A stretch of DNA of 64,000 nucleotides from Desmodus rotundus (lineage: Eukaryota; Chordata; Mammalia; Chiroptera; Phyllostomidae): NCBI RefSeq assembly GCF_022682495.2, contig NC_071399.1:53870873-53934872 (forward strand). The letters run 5' to 3'. Within the stretch, counting starts at the first letter, position 1; the number at the start of each line of letters is the position of its first letter. Below the pieces are notes generated by a model that worked only from the letters and a program-made list of their open reading frames with translations, had not been told where the DNA came from and ran no database searches. Both the position numbers and the translations under genes were made by a program. Below, one piece after another: positions 12,536-24,343 of the stretch.

Positions 12536-13217
12536 ATGATCTTCAATTTTCTTTCTAGTTCTAAATTTTATGATTCCAACTCTTTTATTTTAAAATTATA
12601 TCAATTAAAACATTATCAGCCAGTTTTGTAATATAAGTATAGCTAAAATATTGCAGAAAAATAGGTGGCCATACAAAATTTATTCTTCTATTATTTGTAA
12701 CATTGCTATAAATCTGAATTCTTCCTAAATACTTTGTTCATTAACTCTTTAGGCCCTTGTGCACTGTGGTCTATTAGTAAACTTAGGTTGTTGAGTGCTA
12801 AATGATAAACTGCTGTTCTGAAAGAGTCAAGACTCTCAAAGGCTCAGAAAGCAACCAAGCCCTGGGCTACTGTTTGAGTAGTCAGTTGCTATAAAAACAT
12901 AATTGCTTTATATTTTGGATCTTTTTTTAATTGAGAGTGGGGGAGATTGCATACAAAGATAATATACATATATATCTAAGTTTCTGAAATAATTTTTAGA
13001 TTACTTTTTCAACTGTAAATAATGTACATTTAATTTCACAAAAAATTTGTTTTCTGCAAATTTTCTAGTATAAGAAATTTTTGTAGATGAGAAAATCATT
13101 TTGTTTAGAGGTCTAATATTATATGTTTTCATATTACAGACTGAATTTGTATTTAAACAAAAATTTAAATTTTGGAATCCTCTAAACATTTTTGTACCTT
13201 AAATTGGTTTATTATGA

Positions 13218-13223
13218 AATAAA
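13218..13223 (+). promoter_or_regulatory. poly(A) signal of ELF1
   Basis: Canonical AATAAA in 'TTATGAAATAAATCATG', with a downstream GU-rich element at about 13240-13255. Confidence 0.7.
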
Positions 13224-13626
13224 TCATGTAAAAATTCTCAATGTTTGTGTTTTCAAGCAAATGTTTCATAAAAACAAGTATACAGAAAATGTTTCTAGTA
13301 TTTACAGTGTTGGTAGATGTTTCTATAACAAATCCCATTAGTCAGAATTGCAGAATGCCATCCTCTCATTTTTCCTTTCTACCATGCCAAATGGCAGTTT
13401 CCAGACATCACACAATGGGTTACAACGCTCCAAAAGTTAGAAAACAAGAAAATGTTCTCAGCGATAATATTAAACATAATTTTAAAAAGAAGTTTTCTAA
13501 TTAGAAATTATATCAGTTAATGGTTAGCAGAATAGAATAGCATAAGAGAAACAGAAAATATAAGAAAATTGAAATCTCAATCTTATACCTCTCTATCCAG
13601 AAGTTACTTTCACTTACTCATTTTCT

Positions 13627-13839
13627 TTGCATTTTATTTTATTTTATTTTATTTATTTATTTTTAGAGAAAAGGAGGGAGAAAGAGAGGGAGAGAAACAT
13701 CAATGTGTGGTTGCCTTTCCCATGTCCCCAACTGGGGACCTGGCCCATAACCCAGGCATGTGCCTTGCCTGGGAATCAAACCGGTGACCCTTTGGTTCAC
13801 AGGCCAATGCTCAATCCACTGAGCCACACCAGCCAGGGC
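13627..13839 (-). mobile_element. VES-type bat SINE
   Basis: Antisense VES with an extended (TTTTA)n tail, GGAGGGAGAAAGAG, 'GTGCCTTGCCTGGGAATCAAACC' and 'CCACTGAGCCACACCAGCCAGGG'. Flanked by a 13-bp duplication TTACTCATTTTCT (13614-13626 and 13843-13855). Confidence 0.93.
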
Positions 13840-14439
13840 CATTTACTCATTTTCTCATGTCAGTTAATACTCTTCCAAAATATAATTTTAAAAGGAGCAT
13901 TCTTAGCTCTAAAGATGGAGAGATGCTGAGAAGGATTGGAATGAATAGGCCTTGCTGTTTCCCCAGTTCACTGCCCTTTGCTCATGCCCTTTTGTTCTAT
14001 TGTCTTTTCAACAACTTTCCACTCTTCATCAAACCTAGTATGAAAACACTCATGCTTAACCATTTCTTTGGAGACTTCATTTCCTTAGGAAGGTTCCCGT
14101 GTCATATAAAACTAATATTAAATAAATTTGTATGCTTTTCTCCTTTAAAACTTTTTCCTCCCCCAGAACTCTCTCTAGCTGTGTATCCCCTAACATAATC
14201 TCATCATACTAAACAACTGGATAGGGACATAGCTCTCACTCAGTACTGGGCCTTTGTACATCAAATCATTAATTCAACATGTATTTGTTAAAGAGAAGCA
14301 CCTGTGATGTGACTGTCACTGTCCTTAACCTATGAACCTACTGCTTTCCTTACTTTCTATTCATTCTTTAACCCTCTTTAGTATTCTATTTGCCCTCATT
14401 ATTACCCTGAAATTACTGTTGCAAAGGTCACTAAATAGT

Positions 14440-14870
14440 AATCAATTTCCACATGGCAAGATTTCCATCCTTCCTTGATCTCTCTCGCATTTGAAAACCT
14501 TTTATAACTCACTCTTCCTTTAATGTCTCTATTGCCTTCACTTTAGTGCCCAACTAGTTCATGTCCTTCTCCTGCCTTTATAATAACTTCTCAGTGTTCC
14601 TCTTGAGTTTCTCCAGAGACTTTTTCAAAGGTTGGAGTTCCCTCAGGTTTTATCTGTAGTCATGGTGCTTCTCATTCTCTTTGCTTCACTTTGTCCACTT
14701 CCAGTTCATTCTCCTCAGGGCTACAGCAGTGCCAGTTTAATTATGTCAAGCCCTTCAGTGGTTCCTTACTGTTCACAGATAGTGTTAAGGCCCTGCATGG
14801 TGTCACCTCTTCTTGATCCTGTCAGCCTTATCTTCAAATTTTACTCTCCAAATCACACTGTCAGGATTAG
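14440..14870 (+). repeat. L2 LINE 3' region
   Basis: 'GTCAAGCCCTTCAGTGGTTCCTTACTG' followed by 'GTTAAGGCCCTGCATGGTGTCACC' matches the L2 consensus order, and preceding sequence up to about 14440 fits in degenerate form. Confidence 0.6.
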
Positions 14871-15494
14871 GATTCTTTAAATTGCAAGAAACAAAACCCA
14901 ATTCAAAATTATTAAATAGTACAAAAGAAGAAATCTGGAATTAGAAGTTTTCCGGCTTGGTTAATTCAGGAGCTCAGTGGCAATACTAAACAATGAAATT
15001 TCTTCCATTTTTCTGCTTAACCATCCTCAAGATTTTGCTTTAGTTGCCATGATGACTCTTGCCATGGTTGCAAGATAGCTGCCGTAGTTCCTTATATGTT
15101 TCCATTTATCAATAAGAAGACTTTTCCCTGAACATCCTGAGCAGTCATCTCTTCACAGCTTATTGGCTAGATTGGTCATATACCCCTTAAACCAATTAGT
15201 TGCCAAAGGAGGAGGATTACAGACTTAGTCATGTGTTGGGAAGATGGACAGCTAAATAAAATTGGGGCCCCACAGCAAGGAATAAGGGTGGAATGACACA
15301 GCCCACTGTCACCTATACACATGTTTCTTCTTATACATACACCTTCAAAAATGTTCATACCTACAGGAAACATTTTTTCCCAAAGGGAGATCAGCCAAGT
15401 ATCATTCAAGACTAGGCTCACCAAGGTGATGTGCAGTCCTCTTTATCAAATCAATTGTATCTCCTCAGTTCTTATCTCCACAGCCACATCGAGT

Positions 15495-15650
15495 GTGAGC
15501 ACTGGTGAGAGAAACATCAATTGGTTGCTTTCTCATACATGCCCCAACTGGGGATTGAACCTGCAACCTGGGTATGTGCCCTGAATGGGAATGGAACCTG
15601 CAACCGTTTGGTTATGGGATGACTCTCTAACTGAGCCACACCAACCAGGG
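15495..15650 (-). mobile_element. older tRNA-derived bat SINE
   Basis: Antisense SINE: 'GAGAGAAACATCAATTGGTTGC', 'CATGCCCCAACTGGGGATTGAACC', 'ACTGAGCCACACCAACCAGGG'. It contains a second 'GGAATGGAACCTGCAACC' block and lacks the GGGAGGG segment of younger copies. Confidence 0.8.
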
Positions 15651-16544
15651 TTAGAATACACTTCTTGATGGTGTAGGTTTGATTCCCTGACTCAGAGTCC
15701 CCACTTTCCCAGCACTGTGCCCTCTTTACCTGGCTTGTTATACATTCTGGGGTCTATTTTGTAGTATTCCAGTTCCAAATACCAAATTGTCAGTCTGGGT
15801 TCTTGGTCATTAGCAACAGTGATGGATTCTGGTTTTCAGCATAAAAGATTTTATTAGAAGAATATTGTGCAGCTCACAGAATAGACAAGAAGGACTAGAG
15901 AATCAAGGTCACTCTAAGTCACATAGCTAGGGACAAATTGCAAAACTACTACACTGCACAACTGGTCAGATGAGGATATTGTAGCCACTGTTCCCAAGCA
16001 TTAAATACTGAGTTTTATACCACTGTCTCTACTGCCATAGAAATTTTATTTTGAAATAAATACTTCACTTACAGAGTATTAACCAAGGTCCTTTTTGTAT
16101 GCACTGTATCAACTAGCTACTAATTCATGTGATTGGCAGAGCCTAGGTCACGTGTCCAGGCCTTTAACTCCAAGGGAAATTGAGAAAGCAAATTCAGCTT
16201 CTCAACTTGTTCGGCATTTCAGCTTCTATATAGGGAGTTGCCACAATGGGAGCTAAGATGTAGGGAATTCCCCCAAACATAGAAGGGGGCTTAGATTCTG
16301 TGCTGCCCAAAAGAAGGATCAATCTCCTATGTAAGGGCAAATCCAGATTTTGTGGGGCCTGAATTTACACAATTTGGTGGTTCAGTGGGTAAGGGGGCCT
16401 TATTTCAGAAAACACAAAATTAGAATGCCAAATTAGATAAAAGGATTTGAAGCATCTTATGCAAATAGCCCTGAAGCTATAATTCCTAACTCTTTGTGTT
16501 CCTTGTCCTTTCCAGACCTCTGAGTTTGTTGTCACTCTGCTTGG

Positions 16545-16840
16545 CACAGTTTTCTTACTCTATTTGGCTAACTCCTACCTGTTCTTCAGGTCTTAGCTTA
16601 GACATTATTTCCCCTGAGAGCTTTCTGTGAGCCCTTAAAACCTTGCCACTGCTGTTACGGAGCCCTTTAATTCCTCCTATTTGGGCACATATGACACTAA
16701 TTGCCTGCTAATATGTGTCATTCCAACACTAGATTATGAAGAGAAAATATTGTAGCCATTTTAGTACCCTCAGTCCCAAGCTTAATATCCATAGATAGTA
16801 GGTACTCAATAGTTATTAAATATGTGAATATACTACATAT
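16545..16840 (+). repeat. L2 LINE 3' end
   Basis: 'TCTTAGCTTAGACATTATTTCCCCTGAGAGCTTTC' (degenerate L2 'acctcctcagagaggc' region) through to 'AGTAGGTACTCAATAGTTATTAAATATGTGAATA' gives the L2 3' terminus. Confidence 0.65.
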
Positions 16841-16916
16841 TCTCCTTTCCTGTTTTCATGCCTATATTCTCATGTTGCTAACTACCATCTGTATGCTGAT
16901 GATTATCAATTATTTT

Positions 16917-17099
16917 TGAAATGTTTTTTATTGATTGATTTTTTTTGAGAGAGATTGAGAGAAGAGAGAAACATCAATTTGTAGTTCCACTTACTGATGC
17001 ATTTATTGGTTGATTCTTTTATGTGCCCTGACCAGGGATCAAACCCTCAACCTTAGTGTATTGGGATGAGGCTCTAACCAACTGAGCTAACTGGGCAGG
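16917..17099 (-). mobile_element. older tRNA-derived bat SINE
   Basis: Antisense copy of the older SINE type: 'GAGAGAAACATCAATTTGTAGTTCC', 'GTGCCCTGACCAGGGATCAAACC', 'CCAACTGAGCTAACTGGGCAGG'. Confidence 0.8.
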
Positions 17100-17139
17100 C
17101 CTGATTATCAATTCTTTAATGCAGCTCTGAATTTGTTTT

Positions 17140-19140
17140 TAAAATGTCTTCATAAAGCTATAATTGATAATAAACTGTACATATTTGAAGGGTATAAACT
17201 CATGAACTCATCACCATAATCAAGCGGTGAACTTATCCATATGTTTGGTTAGCCATACCCTAAAGGTTTCCGTGTGCCTCTTTGTAATCACTGCCTTCTT
17301 GATGTTCCTCCCTGCTTTTGGCCCATTTCACCCCTCAGACAACCACTGATCTGCTTTCTGTCACTATATATTACTTTGCATTTTCTAGAATTTTATGTAA
17401 ATGGAATCAAGTATTATGCACTATACTTGTCTGGCTTATTTTACTTATCATTTTGATATTCATTCATGTTGTAGTGTGTATCATTCCTTTTATTGCTGTG
17501 TCACATTCCATTACAAGGGTATACTACAGTATGTTTCCCTATTCACCTGTTGATGGACATTTGGGTTGTTAATTGTTTTCAGCTATTACCATTAAATCTG
17601 CTATAAATATTTCTGTATAATTCTTTGTATGGGCATGTATTTTCATATCTCTTGGGCAAATACCTAGGAGTCGTCTGGCTGTGTCATATGATGTTGTATC
17701 ATTTTACACTCCCACCAGCAGTGTATGAGTCTTACAGTTGCACCATATCCTCTCCAACATTGTCAGTCTTTTACATTTTAGCCATTTTAATGATGTGCAC
17801 TGATATTGCATTGTGTTTTTAATTTGCATTTTCCTAATGACTAAAGATTCTGAACACCTTTTTTTGTGATCCATATATCTTCTTAGATGGAGAGATTGTT
17901 TTAAAAAATTTTGCCTATTTTAATTCTGTTGTTTTCTTATTATCAGTTTTGAGAAATCTGTATATCCTGGATACAAGTGTTATATCCAGGATATACAGAT
18001 ATACAAATCTGTATATCCTGGTCCTAAGTCATGTGCCTGAAACTTGAAAAGGTCAAAACTCAAAATATCAGTTTGAAGTAAGGAGAAGTTTATTGATCAA
18101 GAAGGTGACAACCAAGTGGGCAGGAGACCTAATCCCCAAATCCATATTAAGAAAGCAGACTTTAGGCTTCTTTTATGAGGGAAAATAGGAGGGCTGTTTT
18201 TGTAAAAACTCAAGCCCTAAGCAGAATTCTTCTACTGATTAGCATGTCTAAACCAGGAGCTATTAGTCTGAAGGCCATGGGAACAACTCAGGCTTGAACA
18301 AGATGGAGTCAGAAAGACCAAGCATTTTACTCTGTTACACAAGCTCTTCATCAGATAGAGGATTTGTGAATATTTTCAAAGTGCAGATACTTTTTAATTT
18401 TGGTGAGATCTAACTTATCAACTTCTTTTATGATCAAGAAAACATGGCATTTGGCGTCATGTCTAAGAAATCTCTGCTTAATCCGAGGTCACAACAATTT
18501 TCTTTCTTCTAGAAGTTTTATACTTATGAGTTTTACCTTTAGGTCCGAGATCCATTTTCAGTTAATTTTTGTAGATGGTGCAAGGTATGTATTGAAGTTC
18601 ACTTTCTTTCTTTTGTATATCCAATTTGTTGACAAGACTATTTTTTTTTTCATTTGAAAAGTCTAAAAAGACCATCCTTTCAACCCTGAATTACCTTTGG
18701 ACCTTTGTTGAAAATCAGTTGTCCATATTTCTATGGGTATATTTATGGACTCCATTCTGTTCTATTGATTTACTATCTTTTGTGCCAGTACAGAATGTTG
18801 ATGTGTTAAAATCAGGTAGTGTTATCAAACTTTATTACTTTTCCAAGTTTATTGGGCTATTCTAAGTCTTTGGCATTTCATTTGAATTTCAGGATCAGGA
18901 TTTTTCAACTTCTAAATAGGGAAAAACACTTTCAATTTTGCTTGGGGTCATGTTGAATCTATAGACAAATTTAGGAAGAACCAACAAGTTGGTCTTTGGT
19001 CTCATGAACATGGAGTGCCTCTCCATTTGTTTAAGTGTTCTTTAATTTCAGCAATGCTTTATAATCCTTAATGTATACATTTTGCAATACTGTGTCAGAT
19101 TTATTTTTCAGTATTTAAAATTCTTTTGCTTTGTAAAGGT
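17140..19140 (-). mobile_element. L1 LINE (L1M-type) 3' half, interrupted by an LTR
   Basis: Antisense L1 3' UTR and ORF2 remnant. 'CAAGCGGTGAACTTATCCATATG', 'ACCACTGATCTGCTTTCTGTCACTATA', 'CACCTGTTGATGGACATTTGGGTTG', 'CAGCAGTGTATGAGTC' and 'TTAATTTGCATTTTCCTAATGACTAA' are L1 landmarks in the expected order. The sequence breaks near 17974 and resumes at about 18340 ('CTTCATCAGATAGAGGATTTGTGAATATTTTC'). Many stops; no activity possible. Confidence 0.85.
18019..18339 (-). mobile_element. probable solo LTR of an endogenous retrovirus
   Basis: On the - strand the segment starts TGTAACAGAG (complement of 18330-18339) and ends in CA, with an AATAAA-type signal inside ('TTGATCAATAAACTT', complement of about 18089-18103). 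The surrounding L1 resumes on the other side, so this is an insertion of about 320 bp. No clean target duplication is visible because the left junction is rearranged (see the fold-back at 17954-18021). No coding sequence is present. Confidence 0.5.
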
Positions 19141-19184
19141 CATGATTTTTAAAAATTTCAAATTGTTGATATGTTGTATTTTAA

Positions 19185-19495
19185 ATATCTCCCCCTTATT
19201 TTACTGAAGCATAAAGTACACAATTCTTAGGTGTATGACTTGATAAAATTTTACATCTGAACACTTTGGCACAATTACCACCCAGGTCAAGCTATGTAAC
19301 ATTCCTGTATCCACAAACCTTCCTTCATGGCCTTTCCCAAATAAATCACTGATGCCAGATAAATCTTTGATGCCCCTCAGAGTAGGGTTTTTTGTTTTTA
19401 CTCTATATAAGTGGAATCAATCAGTCTGTGTTCTATCTGGCTTCTTTAACTCATCATTATGTTATGCGTATTGGTATTCATTATTCTTTTAATTA
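19185..19495 (-). repeat. L1 3' end fragment
   Basis: 'TTACTGAAGCATAAAGTACACAATTCTTAGGTGTATG' and 'CACCCAGGTCAAGCTATGTAACATTCC' are antisense L1 3' UTR motifs; a separate copy from the preceding L1. Confidence 0.7.
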
Positions 19496-20186
19496 TTAGA
19501 TCATTTTTTAAAAATTCAGTTGGCATGTATTATTGTATTAGTTTCAAGTGTACACCCCAGTAACTGGACATTATATAACTTACTAGTGATCATCCTAATA
19601 TATCTAGTACCCAACTGACACTTTACCTAGTTATTACAATATTATTAACTATATTCCCTAGGCTATACTTTACATCCACATGAGTATTCTGTAACAAGCA
19701 ATTTGTACTCATAATCCCTTCACCTTTCTTTATGCATTCCTCCAACACCCCTCCCATCTGGCAAGCTTCAAAATGTTCTGTGTATCTGAGTTTATCCCAC
19801 TCTGCGTGTTCATTTGTTTTATTTTTTAGATTCATTTGATGATAAATATGTACTTATTACCATTTTTTGTATATATATTTTTTTTATATTTTTTTACTTC
19901 TTAAAAAAGATTCTTTAACATTTAATATAATGGCTTGGTGGTGATGAACTCCTTTCGCTTTTTCATGTCTGGGAAGCTCTTTACGTGTCCTTTGATTCTC
20001 AATGATGCTTTGCTGGGTAGAATAATCTTGATTGTAGGTTTTTTCTTTTCATCACTTCAAATATTTCTTGCCAATCCCTTCTGGTCTACAAGTTTTTGTT
20101 GAGAAATCTGCTGAAAGTATTATGGGTGCTCCTTTGTAGGTAAGTAACTGCTTTTCTCTTGCTGCTTTTAAGATTCTTTCTTTGGA

Positions 20187-22104
20187 CTTCTGGCCAAGAT
20201 GGAGGCATAGGTAGATACACTTTGCCACCTCACACAACCAAAAGAAGGACAACTACAAATTTAAAAGCAAAAAATAACCAGAACTGCCAGAAAATAGAAC
20301 TATTTGGAAGTCTTTTAACTCCTTTAGTCCAAGGAGTTAAAGAAGAAACATTCATCCAGACCAGTAGGAAGGGTGGAGACGGGCAGCCATGGTGGAGAGG
20401 ACACCCAGCAAAGTGGGGACTGGAGGACCAGATAGGTGAGGCTGCGGCTGACAGTGCCACATTTGCATGCAGATAAACCAGGAGGAACAACTGGGGAGTG
20501 AGACAGACTGCACAACCCAGGGTTCCAGCACAGGGAAAAAAGCCTCAAAACCTCTGGCTATAAAGACTTGTGGGGGTTAGGGTGGGAGAAACGCCCAGCC
20601 TCACTGGAGAGTTTGTTGGACAGACCCACAGGGTCCTAGAAGGTACACAAACCCACCCAGCTGGCAATCAGCACCAGAAGGGCCCAATTTGTTTGTGGGT
20701 AGCAGGGGAAGTGACAGAAAGCCACTGAGAACCGGCCAAGCAGCATTGTTCCCCTTCTGATCCCTCCCACACATACAGCACCACAATGCAGCAATGTGGG
20801 TTGCCCTGCCCTGGCGAATACCTAAGGCTCTGCCCCTTACATTGTAACATCTGTGCTGAGACAAAATAGTATGACCCTAATGAAAGAACAGATCAAAACT
20901 CCAGAAAAAGAACTAAGCCATGAAAAGATAGTCAACCTATCAGATGCAGAGTTCAAAACACTGGTAATCGGGATGTTCAGAAATAGTTGAATATGGTGGC
21001 AAAATAGAGGAAAAAGTGAAGGCTATGCAAAGTGAAATGAAGAGAAATGTACTGGGAACCAACAGTGAACGGAAACTGGAACTCAAATCAATGGTTTGGA
21101 GCAGAAGGAAGAAATAAACATTCAGTCGGAACAGCATGAAGAAATAAGAAAATTGAAAAAAATGAGGAAAGGCTTAGGAACCTTTGGGACAACTTTAAAC
21201 ATTCCAACATCTGAATCATAGGGTTGCCAGAAGAAGATGAAGAGCAATAAATTGAAAACTTATTTGAAAACATAATTAAGGAGAATTTCCCCAATCTGAC
21301 CAAGGAAATAGACTCCCAGGAAGTCCAGGAAGCTCAGAGAGTCCCAAAGAAGTTGGACCCAAAAAGAAACACACTGAGGCATATCATAATTACATTACTC
21401 AAGATTAAAGATAAGGAGAGAATCTTAAGAGTAGCAAGAGGGAAGGAGACAGTTACCTACCAAAGAGTTCCCATAAGACTGTCAGCTGATTTCCCAAAAT
21501 AAACCTTGCAGGCAAGAAGGGGCTAGAAAGAAGTATTCAGCCATGAAAGGCAAGGACCCACATCCAAGATTACTCTATCCAGCAAAACTATCATTTAGAA
21601 TGGAAGGGCAGATAAAGTCCTTCCCAGGTAAGGTCAAGTTAAAGGATTTCATCATCACCAAGCCCTTATTATATGAAATGTTATCTAAGAAAAAGATCAA
21701 AATTCAACAGTAAAATGACAACAAACTCCCCAACTATCAACAACTGAACATAAAACAAAACAAAACCTAACTAAGCAAACAACTAGAACAGGAACAGAAT
21801 CAGAGAAATGGAGATCACCTAGAGGGTTATCAGCGGGGAGGGGAAGGGGGGAGAATAGGGGGAAAGATACAGGGAATAAGAAGCATAAATAGTAGGTACA
21901 AAATAGACAGGGGGAGGTTAAGAATACTGTAGGTAATGGAGAAACCAGAGAATTTATATGTGCAACCCATGGATATGAACTAAGTGGGTTGGAGGGGTGG
22001 TGGTGGGGATTGCTGGTGGGAAGGAGGGTGCAGGTCAGAGGGGAATAAAGGGGAGAAAAAATGTGACAACTGTAATAGCATAATCAATAAAATAAAATAA
22101 TAAA
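20187..22104 (+). mobile_element. HAL1 (ORF1-only L1 derivative), copy D
   Basis: Sense-strand element of about 1.9 kb. It begins CTTCTGGCCAAGATGGAGGC and has a GC-rich 5' UTR to about 20870. ORF1 starts around 20872 (ATGACCCTAATGAAAGAACA) with the coiled-coil, RRM ('CATCATAATTACATTACTCAAG') and C-terminal domain codons to about 21710. The 3' UTR ends 'ACAACTGTAATAGCATAATC' followed by AATAAAATAAAATAATAAA. Internal stops and frameshifts are present (for example the TAG in 'AGAAATAGTTGAATATGG'). No ORF2. A clear target duplication was not found. Confidence 0.8.
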
Positions 22105-22380
22105 GCCTTGATTTTAATTTTTAAAAAAGATTGTTTTTAATATTTTGTTTTTAAATTGATATGCCTTGGTGTGAGCCTCTTTGGGTTCATCTTGTTTGGG
22201 ACTCTCTGTACTTTCTGGACTTGTGCATTTGTTTCCTTCACAAAGTGAGGGAAGTTTTTTATCATTATTTTTTCAATAGGTTTAAATTTCTTGTTCTCTT
22301 GTCCTTCCAGCACCACCATGATGCAAATGTTGGTATGCTTGAAGTTCTCCCAGAGGCTCTTTACACTATCCTCATTTTTT

Positions 22381-22578
22381 TACATTGTTGGTGGGAATGC
22401 AGACTGGTGAGGCCACTGTGGAAAACAGTATGGAATTTCCTCAGAAAACTAAAAATGGAACTGCCCTTTGACCCAGCAATTCCACTGCTGCAATTATACC
22501 CTAAGAACCCTGAAACACCAATCCAAAAGAACCTATGCACCCCAATGTTCATAGCAGCACAATTTACAATAGCCAAGT
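22381..22578 (+). mobile_element. L1 ORF2 C-terminal fragment embedded in HAL1 copy G
   Basis: Translates on the + strand without stops into the C-terminal cysteine-rich region of L1 ORF2p: segments [27 protein letters not shown] and [14 protein letters not shown] are visible. It lies in opposite orientation to copy G and replaces about 12 bases that copy F keeps at the same place. No poly(A) and no target duplication are visible, so it is not a simple retrotransposition. Confidence 0.85.
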
Positions 22579-24343
22579 ATTTTTGCTGTTCTGATTGGGT
22601 GTTTTCTGCTTCCTTACCTTCCAAATCTCTGATTTGATCTTCAACTTCATCTACTCCACTGTTGATTCCCTGTAATGTATTCCTCATTTCAGTTGATGTA
22701 TTCTTGACTTCTGTTTCTTTTTTATGGTTTCTACCTTTATTTTTCTGTTTCCTGTCTCTTTGTTGAAGTTCTCACTAAGTTCATTTACTCTTCCCATAAG
22801 TTCACTGAGCATCCTTATAACCAGTGATTTGAACTCTGCATCTAGTAGATTGCTTGTCTCCATTTTGTTTAGTTCTTTGTGGAGTTTTCTCCATTTTGTT
22901 TATTTTTTTTCTGGAGTTTTGTTTTGTTTTTTGATTTTGGACCTATTTCTTTGTCTCCTCATTTTGGCAGCCTCCCTAATATAGGTGTTCTGTAGTGTCA
23001 AGTGGCACAGTCTCCTTGATCACCCAAGCTAGGCACTCAAGGTGCACCCCCTGAGTGAGTGTGTACACCCTCCCCCCTTGTAGTTGAGTCTTAATTGCTG
23101 TTGGCACATCAGTGGGAGGGATTTACCTCAGGCCGATCAGCCACAAGGACTGGCAGTGACCACTGACCACCAACTTCAACCACTGTGGAGGATCAGCTGT
23201 TCAGGGACCCACCCCACAGGGCAGGACTTACTTCAGCAGCTCCCTGGTGCCCACTGAGTCCGCTCCTTGAATGTGTCACTGGTGGAAGTTGTTGGGTGGT
23301 GGTGCTTCAATGTAGTCTGAAGCTGTGCACTGGATGTACTGCCTCTAGGGCCTCCTGAGAGGTGCTGGCCAAGCTCAGTGGCTGTCTTTGTTCTGCCCAG
23401 GGCCACCTGGTGTGAGCTACAAAGTGATCTCTAGATGGCTGCTACTTATGCGCCACTTGGAGGTACCCAGGTGAGGGCAATCTGTGAACCTAGGCCAGCT
23501 GCTTCTGCTGCTGGGCCTGGGATCCTTAAACAAGAGGTATGTGGCTCAGTGAGACCAGATGCTGCTTGTTTGATTTTATGAAAGTCTGAAGCATGAGCCA
23601 AGAAAGGCCATTTGTATGGAAAGTCCACTGGAAACTGCTTGGGTGGGCCTGAAAGTTGGGTGGGGTGGGTCCTCAGGTAATCACCAGGGATGGGCAGTGT
23701 GAGCCAGGTAAATGGAGTCTCATATATGGCACCTCCTGCCAGATCTGTGGAGGAAGGGCTCATCAACGGAACAATGGCTTCTACCAGCACATCTGTCTGG
23801 GAGAAAGATGCTTCCCCCTACCTCTCATTCTGATGCCAGACAATTCATTCCCTCCTCTGTCTCTGGGGCAGCAGCTTGAAAGGCATCAAGAGAGTGAGTC
23901 CTAGTAAGTCTGTGTGTGGACCCGTAAAGAGGAATTTCCTGGGGCTCTAGTGCCCTCCATCTCTCTCAGCCTTGATCCCTGCTGAATTTTATAGTCAGAA
24001 GTTACGGTGATCTCTCTTCTTGGCAGTAGAACCCTGGGCTGGGGACCCTGGTATAGGGTTGGGACCCCTTGCTCCTTAGAGAGAACCTCTGCAACCAAGA
24101 TATCCCTGTAAATTCTTATCCACCACATGGGGTGGGGGTGTGAGACCAGCCTGCTCCACATCTCCACCCTTCCTAACCAGTCTCGATGTGGATCCATCTT
24201 TAATTCCCTAGTTGTAGGACTTCCATTCAACCAGATTCAGGCAGTTGTGAATGATGGTTGTTATGTAGTTCAGTTGTAATTTTCACGTGGTTGTGGGAGG
24301 AGGCAGGTATTGCATTTACTTATGTTACCATCTTGACTGGAAG

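Larger units (their letters stand above)
11842..13245 (+). other. ELF1: ELF1 3' UTR
   Basis: AU-rich sequence after the stop codon. AATAAA at 13218-13223 is followed about 20 bases later by a GU-rich element ('TGTTTGTGTTTTC'), a convincing polyadenylation site. Two exact TGTAAATA motifs (12169-12176 and 13014-13021) fit the Pumilio consensus. A MIR lies at about 12410-12535. Weaker ATTAAA hexamers (for example near 12357 and 12604) could give shorter forms. The end is inferred from the signal, not from transcripts. Confidence 0.75.
19500..24343 (-). mobile_element. HAL1-type element, copy G (old subfamily), interrupted by copy D
   Basis: Antisense. The 3' UTR at 19500-19860 is L1-like ('CCCAACTGACACTTTACCTAGTTATTACAATATTATT'), followed by an ORF1 C-terminal region at 19915-20180. 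A plus-strand HAL1 (copy D) is inserted at 20187-22104. Copy G resumes at about 22130 ('GATATGCCTTGGTGTGAGCC') through the ORF1 N-terminal region (to about 22985) and a long GC-rich 5' UTR, ending at 24343 with the L1-type 5' terminus CTTCCAGTCAAGATGG on the - strand. A 198-bp L1 ORF2 piece replaces part of its ORF1 at 22381-22578. ORF1 is thoroughly broken. Confidence 0.75.

Noticed and set aside
22161..22637. 158-codon frame that looks like an L1 ORF2 gene
   Set aside because: It is a chance fusion of antisense HAL1 sequence with a 198-bp L1 ORF2 fragment; only the fragment is real coding ancestry.
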